Shown: positions 8,983-17,621, counted from the stretch's first letter. The stretch: DNA of 29,495 nucleotides from an uncultured Lachnospiraceae bacterium (GCA_947175775.1 CAMWNY010000002.1:1-29495), one strand, 5' to 3'. The notes: a model not told the origin generated them from the sequence alone. A program made the numbers and translations.

Positions 8983-9319
8983 CTGGAATTGTAGGGATTG
9001 CGTCATCATCAAAGTCATCATAAGCGTCAAAAGATTCGCAGGCGGTGTACTCTTCATATAATTGCATACGTTCTGCCTGTTGGAGTAGAAAACGGTAACG
9101 CTTTAAAGCAGAATCAATCTCATAAATGTAGCAGTCTATTAAATCAGGATCTGTTACATTATCAAAACCTGAATATGCGATTTCAAGAGCGTGCTGTGTC
9201 TTTCTTATGTCGGAGAGCAGAAGTTCACGCGGTGTCAGCGCAGCCGGTATTTCATCAGCGCGTTGCTGATTGGCATAGGAAGGGTTAAGTATCTTTTTAA
9301 GGCTGAAATATGTTTTCAT
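8948..9319 (-). CDS. DUF2508 (YaaL-like) family protein
   Basis: This cytoplasmic helical protein has 123 residues. The core DIRKTQHALEIAYSGFDNVT and DPDLIDCYIYEIDSALKRY match the DUF2508/YaaL pattern, in which an NF-x-VxDPxLIDxYIYE segment is diagnostic. The C-terminal tail is acidic (FDAYDDFDDDA). The start is the internal ATG at 9319, which has AAAGGA about 8 nt upstream; extending to 9358 adds 13 residues without a ribosome site. It converges on fliS with a 35-bp overlap. The function of the family is not established; in Bacillus it lies next to recR. TTGCAT and TATACT further upstream on this strand could be a promoter, but the 19-nt spacing is long. Confidence 0.8.
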   Translation of the reverse strand: MKTYFSLKKILNPSYANQQRADEIPAALTPRELLLSDIRKTQHALEIAYSGFDNVTDPDLIDCYIYEIDSALKRYRFLLQQAERMQLYEEYTACESFDAYDDFDDDAIPTIPAMPYNLSLHHN

Positions 9320-9436
9320 AAAGGCTGTCCTTTCATACTGATTATATATGCGTGGCAAATATTACTTTACTTATAGTATAGATTTTGGGGAATTGTTTTA
9401 TGCAAGAAAATTCCCATGAAAATACATAAAATTCTG

Positions 9437-9500
9437 AAAATATTGTTCATCTTTATTGGTAAAATTTTACAAATTTAAAATTAAAGATGGACAATATTTT
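9437..9500. repeat. 19-bp inverted repeat in a 302-bp intergenic region
   Basis: The arm 9437-9455 pairs with 9482-9500 with a single mismatch that would be G-U in RNA transcribed rightward. The right arm runs into TTTTT. The AT-rich loop holds a smaller palindrome, GTAAAATTTTAC (9459-9470). It lies between the divergent DUF2508 gene and the Tad operon, so it is not in an obvious place for a terminator. Just downstream are a TTGACA at 9537-9542 without a convincing -10, and a short GTCGG-TTT-CCGAC hairpin near 9560. Nothing else was seen in 9320-9621. Confidence 0.8.
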
Positions 9501-9621
9501 TGTTGTGTGATATAGTCAATAACTGTCAGCACCATGTTGACATAATTCATGAAATATTCCGTCGGTTTCCGACAAATTTTCACAAACAAAATAAAATTGA
9601 ATAGGGAAGGAATATAAGAAT

Positions 9622-10122
9622 ATGGTAATTCTTATCGGTATATTTTGTGTAGTTGTATATACGGATATGCGATTTTACAAAATACCAAATGTGTGTATTT
9701 TTGCAGGGATGGTATGCGGTCTCATTATGACATATATGTCATATTCCTTAACGGGAGTACTTCTGTCATGTGCAGCAGCAGCGGTAATTTTTGCGGCGCT
9801 TTATCCTTTTTATCTGATAGGAGGATTGGGCGCGGGTGATGTAAAACTGTTTATGATGGCAGGGTGTTTTCTTAGGTATGAAAAGCTGTTTTGGTATTTA
9901 CTCGTTACTTTTGCAGTGGGAGCACTCATTTCCTCAGTAAAAATGGTTTTATTTCGAGAAAGCAGGCAACGGCTTTTTTATCTTATAAAATATATTATAA
10001 AAACAGCAATTACCAAAAACATAGATGATTATAAAGTGGATAAGAAAAATAAACGATGTGTAATCAGATTATCAGTTCCAGCGTTTATCAGCTTAATTTT
10101 AATGTGTTTGGGGATGTATTAA
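9622..10122 (+). CDS. Prepilin peptidase (A24 family, TadV/CpaA-like)
   Basis: This membrane aspartyl protease has 166 residues and would cleave the leader of Flp-type prepilins. The two catalytic aspartates are in the expected settings: D15 in YTDMRFYKIPN and D73 in GLGAGDVKL. Hydrophobic segments cover about 1-15, 24-42, 46-66, 85-105 and 148-166. There is no N-terminal methylase domain, as usual for TadV/CpaA. AGGAA at 9608-9612 is 9 nt before ATG. It is the first gene of the Tad operon. A second, shorter A24 protease lies in the same operon at 17187. Confidence 0.9.
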   Translation: MVILIGIFCVVVYTDMRFYKIPNVCIFAGMVCGLIMTYMSYSLTGVLLSCAAAAVIFAALYPFYLIGGLGAGDVKLFMMAGCFLRYEKLFWYLLVTFAVGALISSVKMVLFRESRQRLFYLIKYIIKTAITKNIDDYKVDKKNKRCVIRLSVPAFISLILMCLGMY

Positions 10123-10144
10123 TACTAAGGAGTGTGGTTAAGCA

Positions 10145-11149
10145 ATGAATAAAAAGAAATTAGCTATATGTGACACGGATAAAGAGTATTTGACAATGCT
10201 GCAGGCATATCTTTCGAAAAAGAATCCTGCCGGATTTGAAGTTGTAGTGTTTGATTCCGTAAGACAGGCGGTGATTTCGTCAAAAGAAGAACGCTTTGAA
10301 ATTTTGCTTGTAGGTGAGAGGACATATGACACGGATGTCATAAATATAGATGCACAAAAAACATTTATTTTGCAGGAGGATGGTCTTGCGGACATTGCAG
10401 GATATAGTACTATACCAAAGTACCAATCAATGGAAAGGCTAATCAGTCAGGTGTTGGATGCATTTGCGTTGGATGAGGAGTGCATGAGCGTTGTGACTAG
10501 GGGAAAAGAGCCTGCAAAACTTATAAGCTTTTATTCGCCAGACAGGCATAAAGCACAAAGCATAACGGCATTAACTGCGGCACAGATTCTTTCAGATATG
10601 GGACATGAGGTACTTTATATCAGTATGCAGCCCTTTTCGGGATTTGAGGATTTGCTGGGAGTAAAATATGAAACGGATATGACAGACTTTATGTATTTTG
10701 TGTTGCAGCATTCAGATAAACTTTTATATAAACTTGAGGGGATAAAAAGAACAATACACGGAGTTGATTATCTTCCTCCAGCGTTGGATTATCTGGATTT
10801 GATTCACATTGAAGAGGAGGATTGGATTAGGTGTTTAGATTCATTGTTGTGCAGCGGTAATTATACTGATATAGTGGTGGATTTAACAGAGAGCTGTAAA
10901 GGCTTTCATTATTTCCTCGAAAAAAGTGAAGCCATCTATTTTTTATCTGCAAGAGATACTTTTTCAAAAGCAATGTATGCACAATTTAAACAGCTTATGG
11001 AAATAAAAGAGCTTGGAACGGTTCTTGAAAAAAGTATATGCTTTGACTTGATGACAGGCTGGGAAGATTCTGCCGGTAATTTAGGACAGCTCTCAATTTC
11101 TCCATTAGGAGCACATATGAAAGGGATTTTAGAACAAAATGCACGATAG
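10145..11149 (+). CDS. tadZ: TadZ/CpaE-like pilus localisation protein
   Basis: This 334-residue protein has a receiver-like N-terminal domain (about 5-115, LAICDTDKEYLTMLQAYL...FEILLVG) and a ParA/MinD-like domain after about 125. TadZ places the Tad machine in the cell. The expected deviant Walker A is strongly altered: SPDRHKAQSITA (131-142) stands where SPKGGVGKTT is typical, with no glycine pair and no GKT, so ATP binding is doubtful. Neighbours on both sides are Tad genes. A ribosome site is not obvious beyond AAGGAG about 12 nt upstream. Its 3' end overlaps the ATPase gene by 11 nt. Confidence 0.8.
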   Translation: MNKKKLAICDTDKEYLTMLQAYLSKKNPAGFEVVVFDSVRQAVISSKEERFEILLVGERTYDTDVINIDAQKTFILQEDGLADIAGYSTIPKYQSMERLISQVLDAFALDEECMSVVTRGKEPAKLISFYSPDRHKAQSITALTAAQILSDMGHEVLYISMQPFSGFEDLLGVKYETDMTDFMYFVLQHSDKLLYKLEGIKRTIHGVDYLPPALDYLDLIHIEEEDWIRCLDSLLCSGNYTDIVVDLTESCKGFHYFLEKSEAIYFLSARDTFSKAMYAQFKQLMEIKELGTVLEKSICFDLMTGWEDSAGNLGQLSISPLGAHMKGILEQNAR

Positions 11150-12386
11150 CAAAAGATATGAAGAGTGCAGGCAGCATATAGGGAACAGCATTCGGGAACG
11201 CATTGATTTGTCAAGGGAAGTGCCGGATGAAGAAATACAAAGTATCATTGATGGTTTTATTATAGGGCTTGGACGCAGCTGTGGGCTTTCACTGATACAA
11301 AGACAGGAACTTGCAAAAAGCGTGTTTTATTCCATTAGAAAAATGGATGTGTTACAAGAGCTGATTGATTCTGATGACGTAACGGAAATTATGATTAATG
11401 GTACGGATAATATTTTTGTCGAAAAATCGGGGTGTATATATCAGTGGGAAAAACATTTTGATACAAGAGAAAAACTGGAAGACGTTATACAGCAGATTGT
11501 AGCAAAATGCAATAGAGCCGTAAATGAGGCATCACCGATTGCAGATGCAAGATTGGAAAATGGCGCACGCGTAAATATTGTGCTTTCGCCTGTGGCGCTG
11601 AATGGTCCGATTGTAACAATCAGGCGATTTCCGAATAAGCCAATATTAATGAAAGACTTAATACAGTTTGGCTCAATTACAGAGGACGTGGCAGAAGAGC
11701 TTTCAAAGTTGGTTCGGGCAGGATATAATATTTTTATTAGTGGCGGAACGGGTTCTGGAAAAACAACATTTCTTAATGCGCTATCGCATTACATTCCCCA
11801 AAATGAACGGATTATTACAATTGAAGATTCTGCGGAACTGCAGTTGCAGGGCATTCCAAATCTTGTGCGTCTTGAGACAAGAAATGCAACTACGGAAGGT
11901 GCAAAGGAGATTACAATAAGAGATTTGATTAAATCCTCTTTGCGTATGAGACCCGACAGAATAATTGTCGGGGAAGTCAGAGGAAGTGAGGCAGTTGATA
12001 TGCTGCAGGCATTAAATACAGGGCATGATGGAAGTCTTTCGACAGGACATGCAAATTCTTCAAAAGATATGCTTTCCAGATTGGAAACAATGGTTCTTAT
12101 GGGAATGGATTTACCGCTTTCTGCTGTAAGAAGACAGATTGCGTCAGGAGTGGATCTGATTATTCATTTAGGCAGACTGCGTGATAAATCGCGCAGAGTA
12201 CTTGAGATTACGGAAGTTATAGGATTTGAGAAAAATGAAATAATGGTGAAACCAATTTATCGGTTTCAGGAAAATGGTGAAGAAAATGGAAGGATTATTG
12301 GAAGTCTTATAAAAGAAAATGAGCTTACACATATAGAGAAGCTATTGACAGCAGGGGAGGAGATTAAGAAACATGAAATATATTAA
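11139..12386 (+). CDS. tadA: TadA/CpaF secretion ATPase
   Basis: This 415-residue hexameric ATPase drives Tad pilus assembly at the inner face of the membrane. An N-terminal domain (VTEIMINGTDNIFVE at about 81-95) precedes Walker A GGTGSGKTT (202-210), the Asp box near IITIED (225-230), Walker B RPDRIIVGEV (271-280) and the His box STGHANS (301-307). All catalytic elements are intact. The start codon lies inside the end of tadZ (11-nt overlap), and the stop overlaps tadB by 14 nt, suggesting translational coupling. Confidence 0.95.
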   Translation: MHDSKRYEECRQHIGNSIRERIDLSREVPDEEIQSIIDGFIIGLGRSCGLSLIQRQELAKSVFYSIRKMDVLQELIDSDDVTEIMINGTDNIFVEKSGCIYQWEKHFDTREKLEDVIQQIVAKCNRAVNEASPIADARLENGARVNIVLSPVALNGPIVTIRRFPNKPILMKDLIQFGSITEDVAEELSKLVRAGYNIFISGGTGSGKTTFLNALSHYIPQNERIITIEDSAELQLQGIPNLVRLETRNATTEGAKEITIRDLIKSSLRMRPDRIIVGEVRGSEAVDMLQALNTGHDGSLSTGHANSSKDMLSRLETMVLMGMDLPLSAVRRQIASGVDLIIHLGRLRDKSRRVLEITEVIGFEKNEIMVKPIYRFQENGEENGRIIGSLIKENELTHIEKLLTAGEEIKKHEIY

Positions 12387-13167
12387 AAAAGAAAAAATGA
12401 CAGTGGGCAGGGGAAGGCATCCTCCGATAATGAATTATGCAGTATATTGCTTTACGAAAAAAGAACTGGTAAGTTACATCATTATAGAGAGTGCATTCAT
12501 TGGAATAATCGCATATTTATTTTATGATAGTGTATTTGCATTTTTTCTGTTAATACCGTTTGTGGCAGTGATGATTAAAAGAAAAAAAGAACAGCTTTGC
12601 CAAAAAAGAAAACAAAAATTGGAATCAGAATTTCGTGATGCCATATTGAGTGTATCATCGAATCTTCAGACAGGATACAGTCTTGAAAATGCATTTCAGG
12701 AAGCTTATCAAGAGATTGTTCTTTTGCATGGAACGCACGCGCTTATGGCATCTGAACTGCGTTTGCTGCTTAGAAAGCTTGCCAATAATGAACAATTAGA
12801 GGATGTGCTTTTAAATTTGGCAGTACGAAGTGAGGTTGATGATATTAAAGACTTTGCAGATATTTTTCAAATTGCGAAACGAGGCGGTGGAAATATGCAG
12901 GCAATTATTGCAAATACAGCGGAAATGATAGGAGATAAGCATGGCGTCCGTTTGGAGATTGATACCATTATGAGTGAAAAAAAGCTCGAACAGACAATTA
13001 TGCGTTATATACCGTTTTTTATCATCTTTTATATATCGATTACATCAAAGGGTTATTTTGAAGGGCTTTATCACAATGTGCTGGGACAGGCAATTATGAC
13101 TGCGGCATTAATCGTATATGGGATTTCATGTAGGCTTTTTGACAGAATATTGGATATAGAGGTGTAA
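12373..13167 (+). CDS. tadB: TadB-like pilus platform protein
   Basis: This 264-residue inner-membrane platform protein has membrane segments near 34-68 and 213-258 flanking a cytoplasmic T2SSF helical bundle (about 80-205). The bundle has typical elements: FRDAILSVSSNLQTGYSLENAF and FADIFQIAKRGGGNM. AGGAG about 10 nt upstream supports ATG 12373. The gene overlaps tadA and is 3 nt from tadC, which fits a TadA-TadB-TadC core. Confidence 0.9.
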   Translation: MKYIKKEKMTVGRGRHPPIMNYAVYCFTKKELVSYIIIESAFIGIIAYLFYDSVFAFFLLIPFVAVMIKRKKEQLCQKRKQKLESEFRDAILSVSSNLQTGYSLENAFQEAYQEIVLLHGTHALMASELRLLLRKLANNEQLEDVLLNLAVRSEVDDIKDFADIFQIAKRGGGNMQAIIANTAEMIGDKHGVRLEIDTIMSEKKLEQTIMRYIPFFIIFYISITSKGYFEGLYHNVLGQAIMTAALIVYGISCRLFDRILDIEV

Positions 13168-13170
13168 TCA

Positions 13171-14529
13171 ATGAGGAAAACAAGAAATAAAAAACTTGCA
13201 GAGTTTATTTATAGAAGACTTGACAGTATATCAAATAACTCCAGTAAAGTTCTTTATGACAGCTCAGTACGGGAAGCGCTGCAAACGTTAGATCCTACAG
13301 GAGACGTAAAAATACGTCAAAAAGAATATGTAATAAAAAAATTGTCATTATGCAGTATGATTATGGCGGGTGGGCTTATCTTATCTGCAATATTGTGGAT
13401 AAAAGACGGCACACAGACAAAAATTGTTGAAAACTGTATCGAAAGAAACGTATATGGCGACGGAGAAAAGGATGTGACTCTTATCGCAGAGGACAGCGTT
13501 GGAATATATGAAATTGCGTTGTCTGTTGAGGAACGTCTGTATAAAGAAAGTGAGTTGAATATGCTTTTGGAACGGTTTTTACCGCTCCTTGAAAAGTCAA
13601 TTCTCGGAGAAAATGCATCCTTTGATAATGTTTCTTATAACTTTGAACTTGTAAACTGTTTGGAAGGATTTCCTTTTGAGGTAGAGTGGCAGACAGATGG
13701 AGAATATGTGGACAGCGAAGGAAGGCTTATGCAGAATATTCTTGATACGCCGAAACTTGTGGAAATTACAGCAGTTATAAGCTGTGATACATATGAAGTA
13801 CATCATGAACTAAGCTGCATGATTTATTCCAAAGCAATTCAGCCATCACAAGAAGAGCTTATTACAGAAGCGCTTCAAAAAATGCAGGATGAGACGAGAA
13901 ATGAAAAATTTATGACACTTCCATCAGAAATGAATGCGGAACAGATAAATTGGAGTTATAAGAAAAACCGTACAGGAGTTCTTCTTTTGATTGCAACACC
14001 GTTGCTTGTACTTGTAATTTATTTTGGAACGGACAAAGACTTAAAAAAACAGGTTGCGGATAGAGAGGAACAGTTAAAGATTGATTATCCGGAGATTGTG
14101 AGTGCGCTTGCGCTTTTAATTGGGGCAGGTATGACAGTTCCGAATGCGTGGCAGCGTGTAGTAAAGGATTATCAGAAAAGAATGCAAAAAACAGGAAGAA
14201 AACGATTCGCCTATGAAGAAATGCTTTTGACAGTTTATGAAATGGAAAGCGGTATAACGCAGACAAAAGCATATGAACGTTTTGGACGACGGTGTAGGGC
14301 GCAGTCGTATAACAGACTTGCAGCAATGCTTTCGCAGAATGTCAGAAAAGGCGCAACGAATCTTGCTGTGCTTTTGCGGGAAGAAGCGGTTTATGCTTTT
14401 GAGGACAGGAAACATGCTGCAAGGAGGCTTGGAGAAAAAGCAGGAACAAAGCTGTTAATGCCGATGATGATGTTACTATGTATGATTATGGTTATTATTA
14501 TGATACCGGCGTTTCAAGGATATTTTTAA
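13171..14529 (+). CDS. tadC: TadC-like pilus platform protein with an extracytoplasmic insertion
   Basis: This protein has 452 residues. The C-terminal third is T2SSF: DYPEIVSALALLIGAGMTVPNAW (about 310-332), then YEMESGITQTKAYERFG and a last membrane helix near 428-450. A first helix at about 55-75 and a second near 268-287 enclose some 190 residues predicted to lie outside the cytoplasm, with beta-like strands and no recognised domain. Usual TadC proteins are about 300 residues and lack this. It follows tadB by 3 nt; the ribosome site GAGGTG lies inside the tadB end. Confidence 0.85.
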   Translation: MRKTRNKKLAEFIYRRLDSISNNSSKVLYDSSVREALQTLDPTGDVKIRQKEYVIKKLSLCSMIMAGGLILSAILWIKDGTQTKIVENCIERNVYGDGEKDVTLIAEDSVGIYEIALSVEERLYKESELNMLLERFLPLLEKSILGENASFDNVSYNFELVNCLEGFPFEVEWQTDGEYVDSEGRLMQNILDTPKLVEITAVISCDTYEVHHELSCMIYSKAIQPSQEELITEALQKMQDETRNEKFMTLPSEMNAEQINWSYKKNRTGVLLLIATPLLVLVIYFGTDKDLKKQVADREEQLKIDYPEIVSALALLIGAGMTVPNAWQRVVKDYQKRMQKTGRKRFAYEEMLLTVYEMESGITQTKAYERFGRRCRAQSYNRLAAMLSQNVRKGATNLAVLLREEAVYAFEDRKHAARRLGEKAGTKLLMPMMMLLCMIMVIIMIPAFQGYF

Positions 14530-14554
14530 AAATTATATAAAATGGAGGATTATT

Positions 14555-14722
14555 ATGAAAAATTTGAAATGTTTTATGAAAGAAGAAGAAGGAATGGGAA
14601 CGGTAGAAATTGTATTGATTATCGTGGTGCTTATCGCTTTGGTTGCTATATTTAAGGACAGCATCAAAAAGGTTGTTGAGACAATATTGAAAAAGATTAC
14701 TACAAATGCAAATAAAATATAA
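14555..14722 (+). CDS. flp: Flp-type pilin (Flp1-like)
   Basis: This 55-residue prepilin has a short basic leader, MKNLKCFMKEEEG, then the class III cleavage site G13/M14 and MGTVEIVLIIVVLIALVAIF with Glu at +5. A 20-residue hydrophobic helix and a lysine-rich tail follow. GGAGG at 14544-14548 precedes ATG by 6 nt. It sits between tadC and the DUF5702-like gene, the usual position for Flp1-like pilins in clostridial Tad loci. It is the only candidate for the major pilin here and the expected substrate of either prepilin peptidase. Confidence 0.9.
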   Translation: MKNLKCFMKEEEGMGTVEIVLIIVVLIALVAIFKDSIKKVVETILKKITTNANKI

Positions 14723-14749
14723 GAAAAAAAGTAGGAAGGAACATATAAG

Positions 14750-16225
14750 ATGTACGGAACGAGCGGAATTCAAAAAGAAGAAAAAGCGTATCTGACAGTA
14801 TATGTATCCCTAATATTTGGTATTGTTCTGTCGCTGCTTTTGGCTCTCATAGAGGGCGCAGCGATAGGCGCTGCCAGAGCACATGCAGAATTAACGGCAG
14901 ATTTAGGGCTTGATTCTGTATTTGCGGAATATAATCGTGAAATTTTGAATCAGTATGAATTGTTTTTTATTGATTTATCGTACGGAGACAAAAATGGCGG
15001 AATCGGTTTGGCACAAAAGCATTTATCCGAGTATATGGAAAAAAATATAAATGCGGATAAGGATATGGATATATTGGCAGGAACTACGTATTTGAAGCTT
15101 TCCAATCCGTATTTGGAAATCAGGGAAGTATCTTATGCTACCGATGATAGTGGAGCAGTTTGGAAGGCACAGGCAGTTGCATATATGAAAGCTGTATATG
15201 GCGGCGACCTTATTAATACGGTGAAAGAGCATATAGAAACTGTACAGAAAAATGAAATGGATACGCGCGATGTGGCATCAGAATTAAGGGAACAGAAGAA
15301 GGCTTTTGAGAAAGCGCTTGCAGAAAAAGAAATTACAGAATATGATGCGGAAACGTCAGACGGCAGTTCCTATAAGAAAGTATCAAAGCTTATGGATAAG
15401 CTGATAAATAATGCCTTTTTAAAATTAATTATGCCAAGCGATAATAAGGTTTCCCAGGCATGTATCAATGTAAGTGATTATTATTCAGGGCGTATTAAAT
15501 CAGGAAAAATAAATTCCGGTATTGGAGTTCATGAGGGTGAAGTGGAAGCGAAAGGAATTATAGATGAACTTCTTTACGGAGAATATTTAATGAAAGTATG
15601 TGGGAATTACTGCGATAAAAAGGAAAACAGTGTATTAGACTATCAAATCGAATATATTCTATATGGTCATCATGATGACGCGGCAAATCTTTCCGCATGT
15701 CTTGCCACACTTTTTGCAGTAAGATCTGCGGGTAATCTTATATCTCTTTGTGGAAATTCCAATATGAAAGATCAGGCAAAAGCCGTGGCAGAAGTTATTT
15801 GCAGTGTAATAGCCTGTCCTGAGCTTGCACCGATACTGGAGGCAATTCTTTTAGCAGTTTGGGCGCTTGCAGAATCAGTGACGGATATTAGGACGCTTCT
15901 TGATGGGGGAAAAGTACCTCTTATAAAACAAGAGAATCAGTGGAATTTATCTCTTTCAGGGGCATTAACAAATAACTTTAAGAGCGGTGGAAAAAAAGAG
16001 GAGGGGCTGTCTTATCAGGCATATTTAAGAGTGTTCTTAGGGCTTATGAATAAAGAAAAAAAGGTTGTACGAAGTCTTGATATTGTTGAAATGGATATTA
16101 GGGCAACCGAAGGAAACAGATATTTCAGGATAGATAATTGTATTGATTATATGAGAGTGGGATTTGGATTTGCGGATGCAGCTGGTCATGATTTTGTTTT
16201 TGAAAAAATGATGTGCTATGAATAA
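14750..16225 (+). CDS. DUF5702-like Tad-associated membrane protein
   Basis: This 491-residue protein has one N-terminal membrane helix (about 15-40, LTVYVSLIFGIVLSLLLALIEGA) preceded by GIQKEEKAYLTVY, which resembles the pseudopilin-like start of TadG/DUF5702 proteins. The rest is predicted to be outside the membrane. Its N-terminal AARAHAELTADLGLDSVFAEYN and ELFFIDLSYG segments match my memory of DUF5702, which is found in Lachnospiraceae Tad loci (tentative). A hydrophobic stretch lies near 343-372. AGGAAGGAA is about 10 nt before ATG. The 3' end overlaps an alternative start of the next gene by 8 nt. Confidence 0.75.
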   Translation: MYGTSGIQKEEKAYLTVYVSLIFGIVLSLLLALIEGAAIGAARAHAELTADLGLDSVFAEYNREILNQYELFFIDLSYGDKNGGIGLAQKHLSEYMEKNINADKDMDILAGTTYLKLSNPYLEIREVSYATDDSGAVWKAQAVAYMKAVYGGDLINTVKEHIETVQKNEMDTRDVASELREQKKAFEKALAEKEITEYDAETSDGSSYKKVSKLMDKLINNAFLKLIMPSDNKVSQACINVSDYYSGRIKSGKINSGIGVHEGEVEAKGIIDELLYGEYLMKVCGNYCDKKENSVLDYQIEYILYGHHDDAANLSACLATLFAVRSAGNLISLCGNSNMKDQAKAVAEVICSVIACPELAPILEAILLAVWALAESVTDIRTLLDGGKVPLIKQENQWNLSLSGALTNNFKSGGKKEEGLSYQAYLRVFLGLMNKEKKVVRSLDIVEMDIRATEGNRYFRIDNCIDYMRVGFGFADAAGHDFVFEKMMCYE

Positions 16226-16247
16226 GTGCAAAACAGGGGGTAAAGTG

Positions 16248-17177
16248 ATGTCCTTTTTAGGCAGAAAAATTAGAAAAAAAGGAGGGGAGACTGCTCTTTA
16301 TGAGGAAAGCGTTATATCTATATTAAAAGGAATATTTAAAAAAAAGTTTGTGAAAACTTCTGTACGAAAAAGGACGTCACTTTGCCTCTCTGATAAATTG
16401 CGGGCGAGTATGACCGTAGAGGCAGCATTTGTCATTCCGTTTTTTCTGTTTGCGCTGTTAAATATTATTTCAATTTTGGAAATATATAGGATACAAAGTG
16501 ACATGAGCGCTGCGATGCATCGTACAGTAAAGGAAATGGCAGTTTATGCTTATGAGTATAGGGAGTTTGCCGGGGACGATACGGGAAAGGCACAGTCATT
16601 GGGACTTACATATGTATATGCGGCGAATTGTGTAAGGTCAATCCTTGAAAAAGAGAATGCCGATAATTTTTTGATTAAAGGGGGGATGTCACAAGTTAAC
16701 TGGATCCGCTCATCCGTTTTAGAAAATGATGACTGTATTGATCTGATAGCAGCATATACAATAAAGTCGCCGGTGGCAGCAGTTGGATTTAGTGATTTTA
16801 AAATGTATAATCGTATGTTTGCACGTGCATGGACAGGCTATGATAATGTATCAGCAGCATTAAATAATAATTTTGAAGATGATATTGTTTATATTACGCC
16901 AAAAGGAACTGTATATCATAGGTCCAGGGTCTGTACTTATTTAAAACTATCTATAGTTCCTGTAGACATAGACGTGTTGGAAGACAAACGTAATGAAGGC
17001 AGGGCAAAATATTATCCTTGTGAGGAATGCGGCAAAGTAAAGCGGAGTATGGTGTATATTACGGATTACGGGACAAGATACCATACGTCACTTCAATGCA
17101 GTAAATTGAAACGTACAATTTTCGCAGTACCATTATCTCAAGTTGATGGACGCAGTGCATGCAGTAAGTGTGGATAG
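16248..17177 (+). CDS. TadE-like pseudopilin with two C-terminal metal-binding-like repeats
   Basis: This protein has 309 residues. A basic N-terminal segment precedes MTVEAAFVIPFFLFALLNII (55-74), a TadE-type leader and helix with Glu at the expected place. The C-terminal 95 residues hold two tandem copies of YIT-x2-GT-x-YH-x3-C-x2-LK ... C-x2-C: the first has YHRSRVC and PCEECG, the second YHTSLQC and ACSKCG. This H-C-C-C pattern resembles small metal-binding modules at the ends of secreted nucleases and Ada (family knowledge); zinc binding is inferred. ATG 16248 is favoured because GGGGG at 16236-16240 is 7 nt upstream. ATG 16218, overlapping the previous gene, is possible and adds ten residues. 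Confidence 0.8.
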   Translation: MSFLGRKIRKKGGETALYEESVISILKGIFKKKFVKTSVRKRTSLCLSDKLRASMTVEAAFVIPFFLFALLNIISILEIYRIQSDMSAAMHRTVKEMAVYAYEYREFAGDDTGKAQSLGLTYVYAANCVRSILEKENADNFLIKGGMSQVNWIRSSVLENDDCIDLIAAYTIKSPVAAVGFSDFKMYNRMFARAWTGYDNVSAALNNNFEDDIVYITPKGTVYHRSRVCTYLKLSIVPVDIDVLEDKRNEGRAKYYPCEECGKVKRSMVYITDYGTRYHTSLQCSKLKRTIFAVPLSQVDGRSACSKCG

Positions 17178-17186
17178 GAGGTTTTT

Positions 17187-17609
17187 ATGGTAATAGGGTT
17201 GTTGCTTTTAGCGGCGGGCATAAAGGATTTAAAGAGTAAAACAATCAGCAGGAAGATGATTTGGATATTGGCAATTGCCGGTTTGACAAGCGCTTTGACT
17301 AAAATAGTAATAAGACAGCAATTTGAATTATGGGAAATAACAGGAGGTGTTTTAATTGGGTTATGTTCCATTGGATTATCTATGATAAGCAAAGAGCAAA
17401 TTGGGAGGGGCGACGGTTTTGTGATTACGGCATTAGGACTTGCATTGGGATTTACAAAATGTCTTTATGTTGTCTGCATCGCATCAATTATTATGACAGT
17501 TGTGTCAGTTTTTATATTGGTTTTACGGAAAGGAAACAGAACTACAAGAGTGCCGTTTATACCTGCTTTGTTTGCAGGATACATGGTATGTATAATGACA
17601 ATAGGATAA
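17187..17609 (+). CDS. Second prepilin peptidase (A24 family)
   Basis: This is a 140-residue polytopic membrane protein. D14 in GIKDLKSKTIS and D76 in IGRGDGFVI match the two catalytic aspartate motifs of the A24 family, though the first motif lacks the usual IPN. Hydrophobic segments lie near 1-12, 24-41, 52-68, 77-93, 94-112 and 121-138. AGGAGG about 6 nt before ATG is strong. It shares the Tad operon with the longer A24 protease at 9622. It may process the TadE-like proteins while the other processes Flp, or act redundantly (inference). Confidence 0.75.
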   Translation: MVIGLLLLAAGIKDLKSKTISRKMIWILAIAGLTSALTKIVIRQQFELWEITGGVLIGLCSIGLSMISKEQIGRGDGFVITALGLALGFTKCLYVVCIASIIMTVVSVFILVLRKGNRTTRVPFIPALFAGYMVCIMTIG

Positions 17610-17621
17610 GGGTTTAAGAAT

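Noticed and set aside
8998..9288. 96-codon plus-strand frame after fliS
   Set aside because: Antisense to the DUF2508 gene, His/Gln/Arg-rich, without a ribosome site.
9524..9545. Possible sigma-54 site near CAGCACCATGTTGAC
   Set aside because: The GG and GC elements do not match the consensus at the required spacing.
13910..14326. 138-codon frame on the minus strand
   Set aside because: Antisense to the T2SSF part of tadC, which is clearly coding; no domain or ribosome site.
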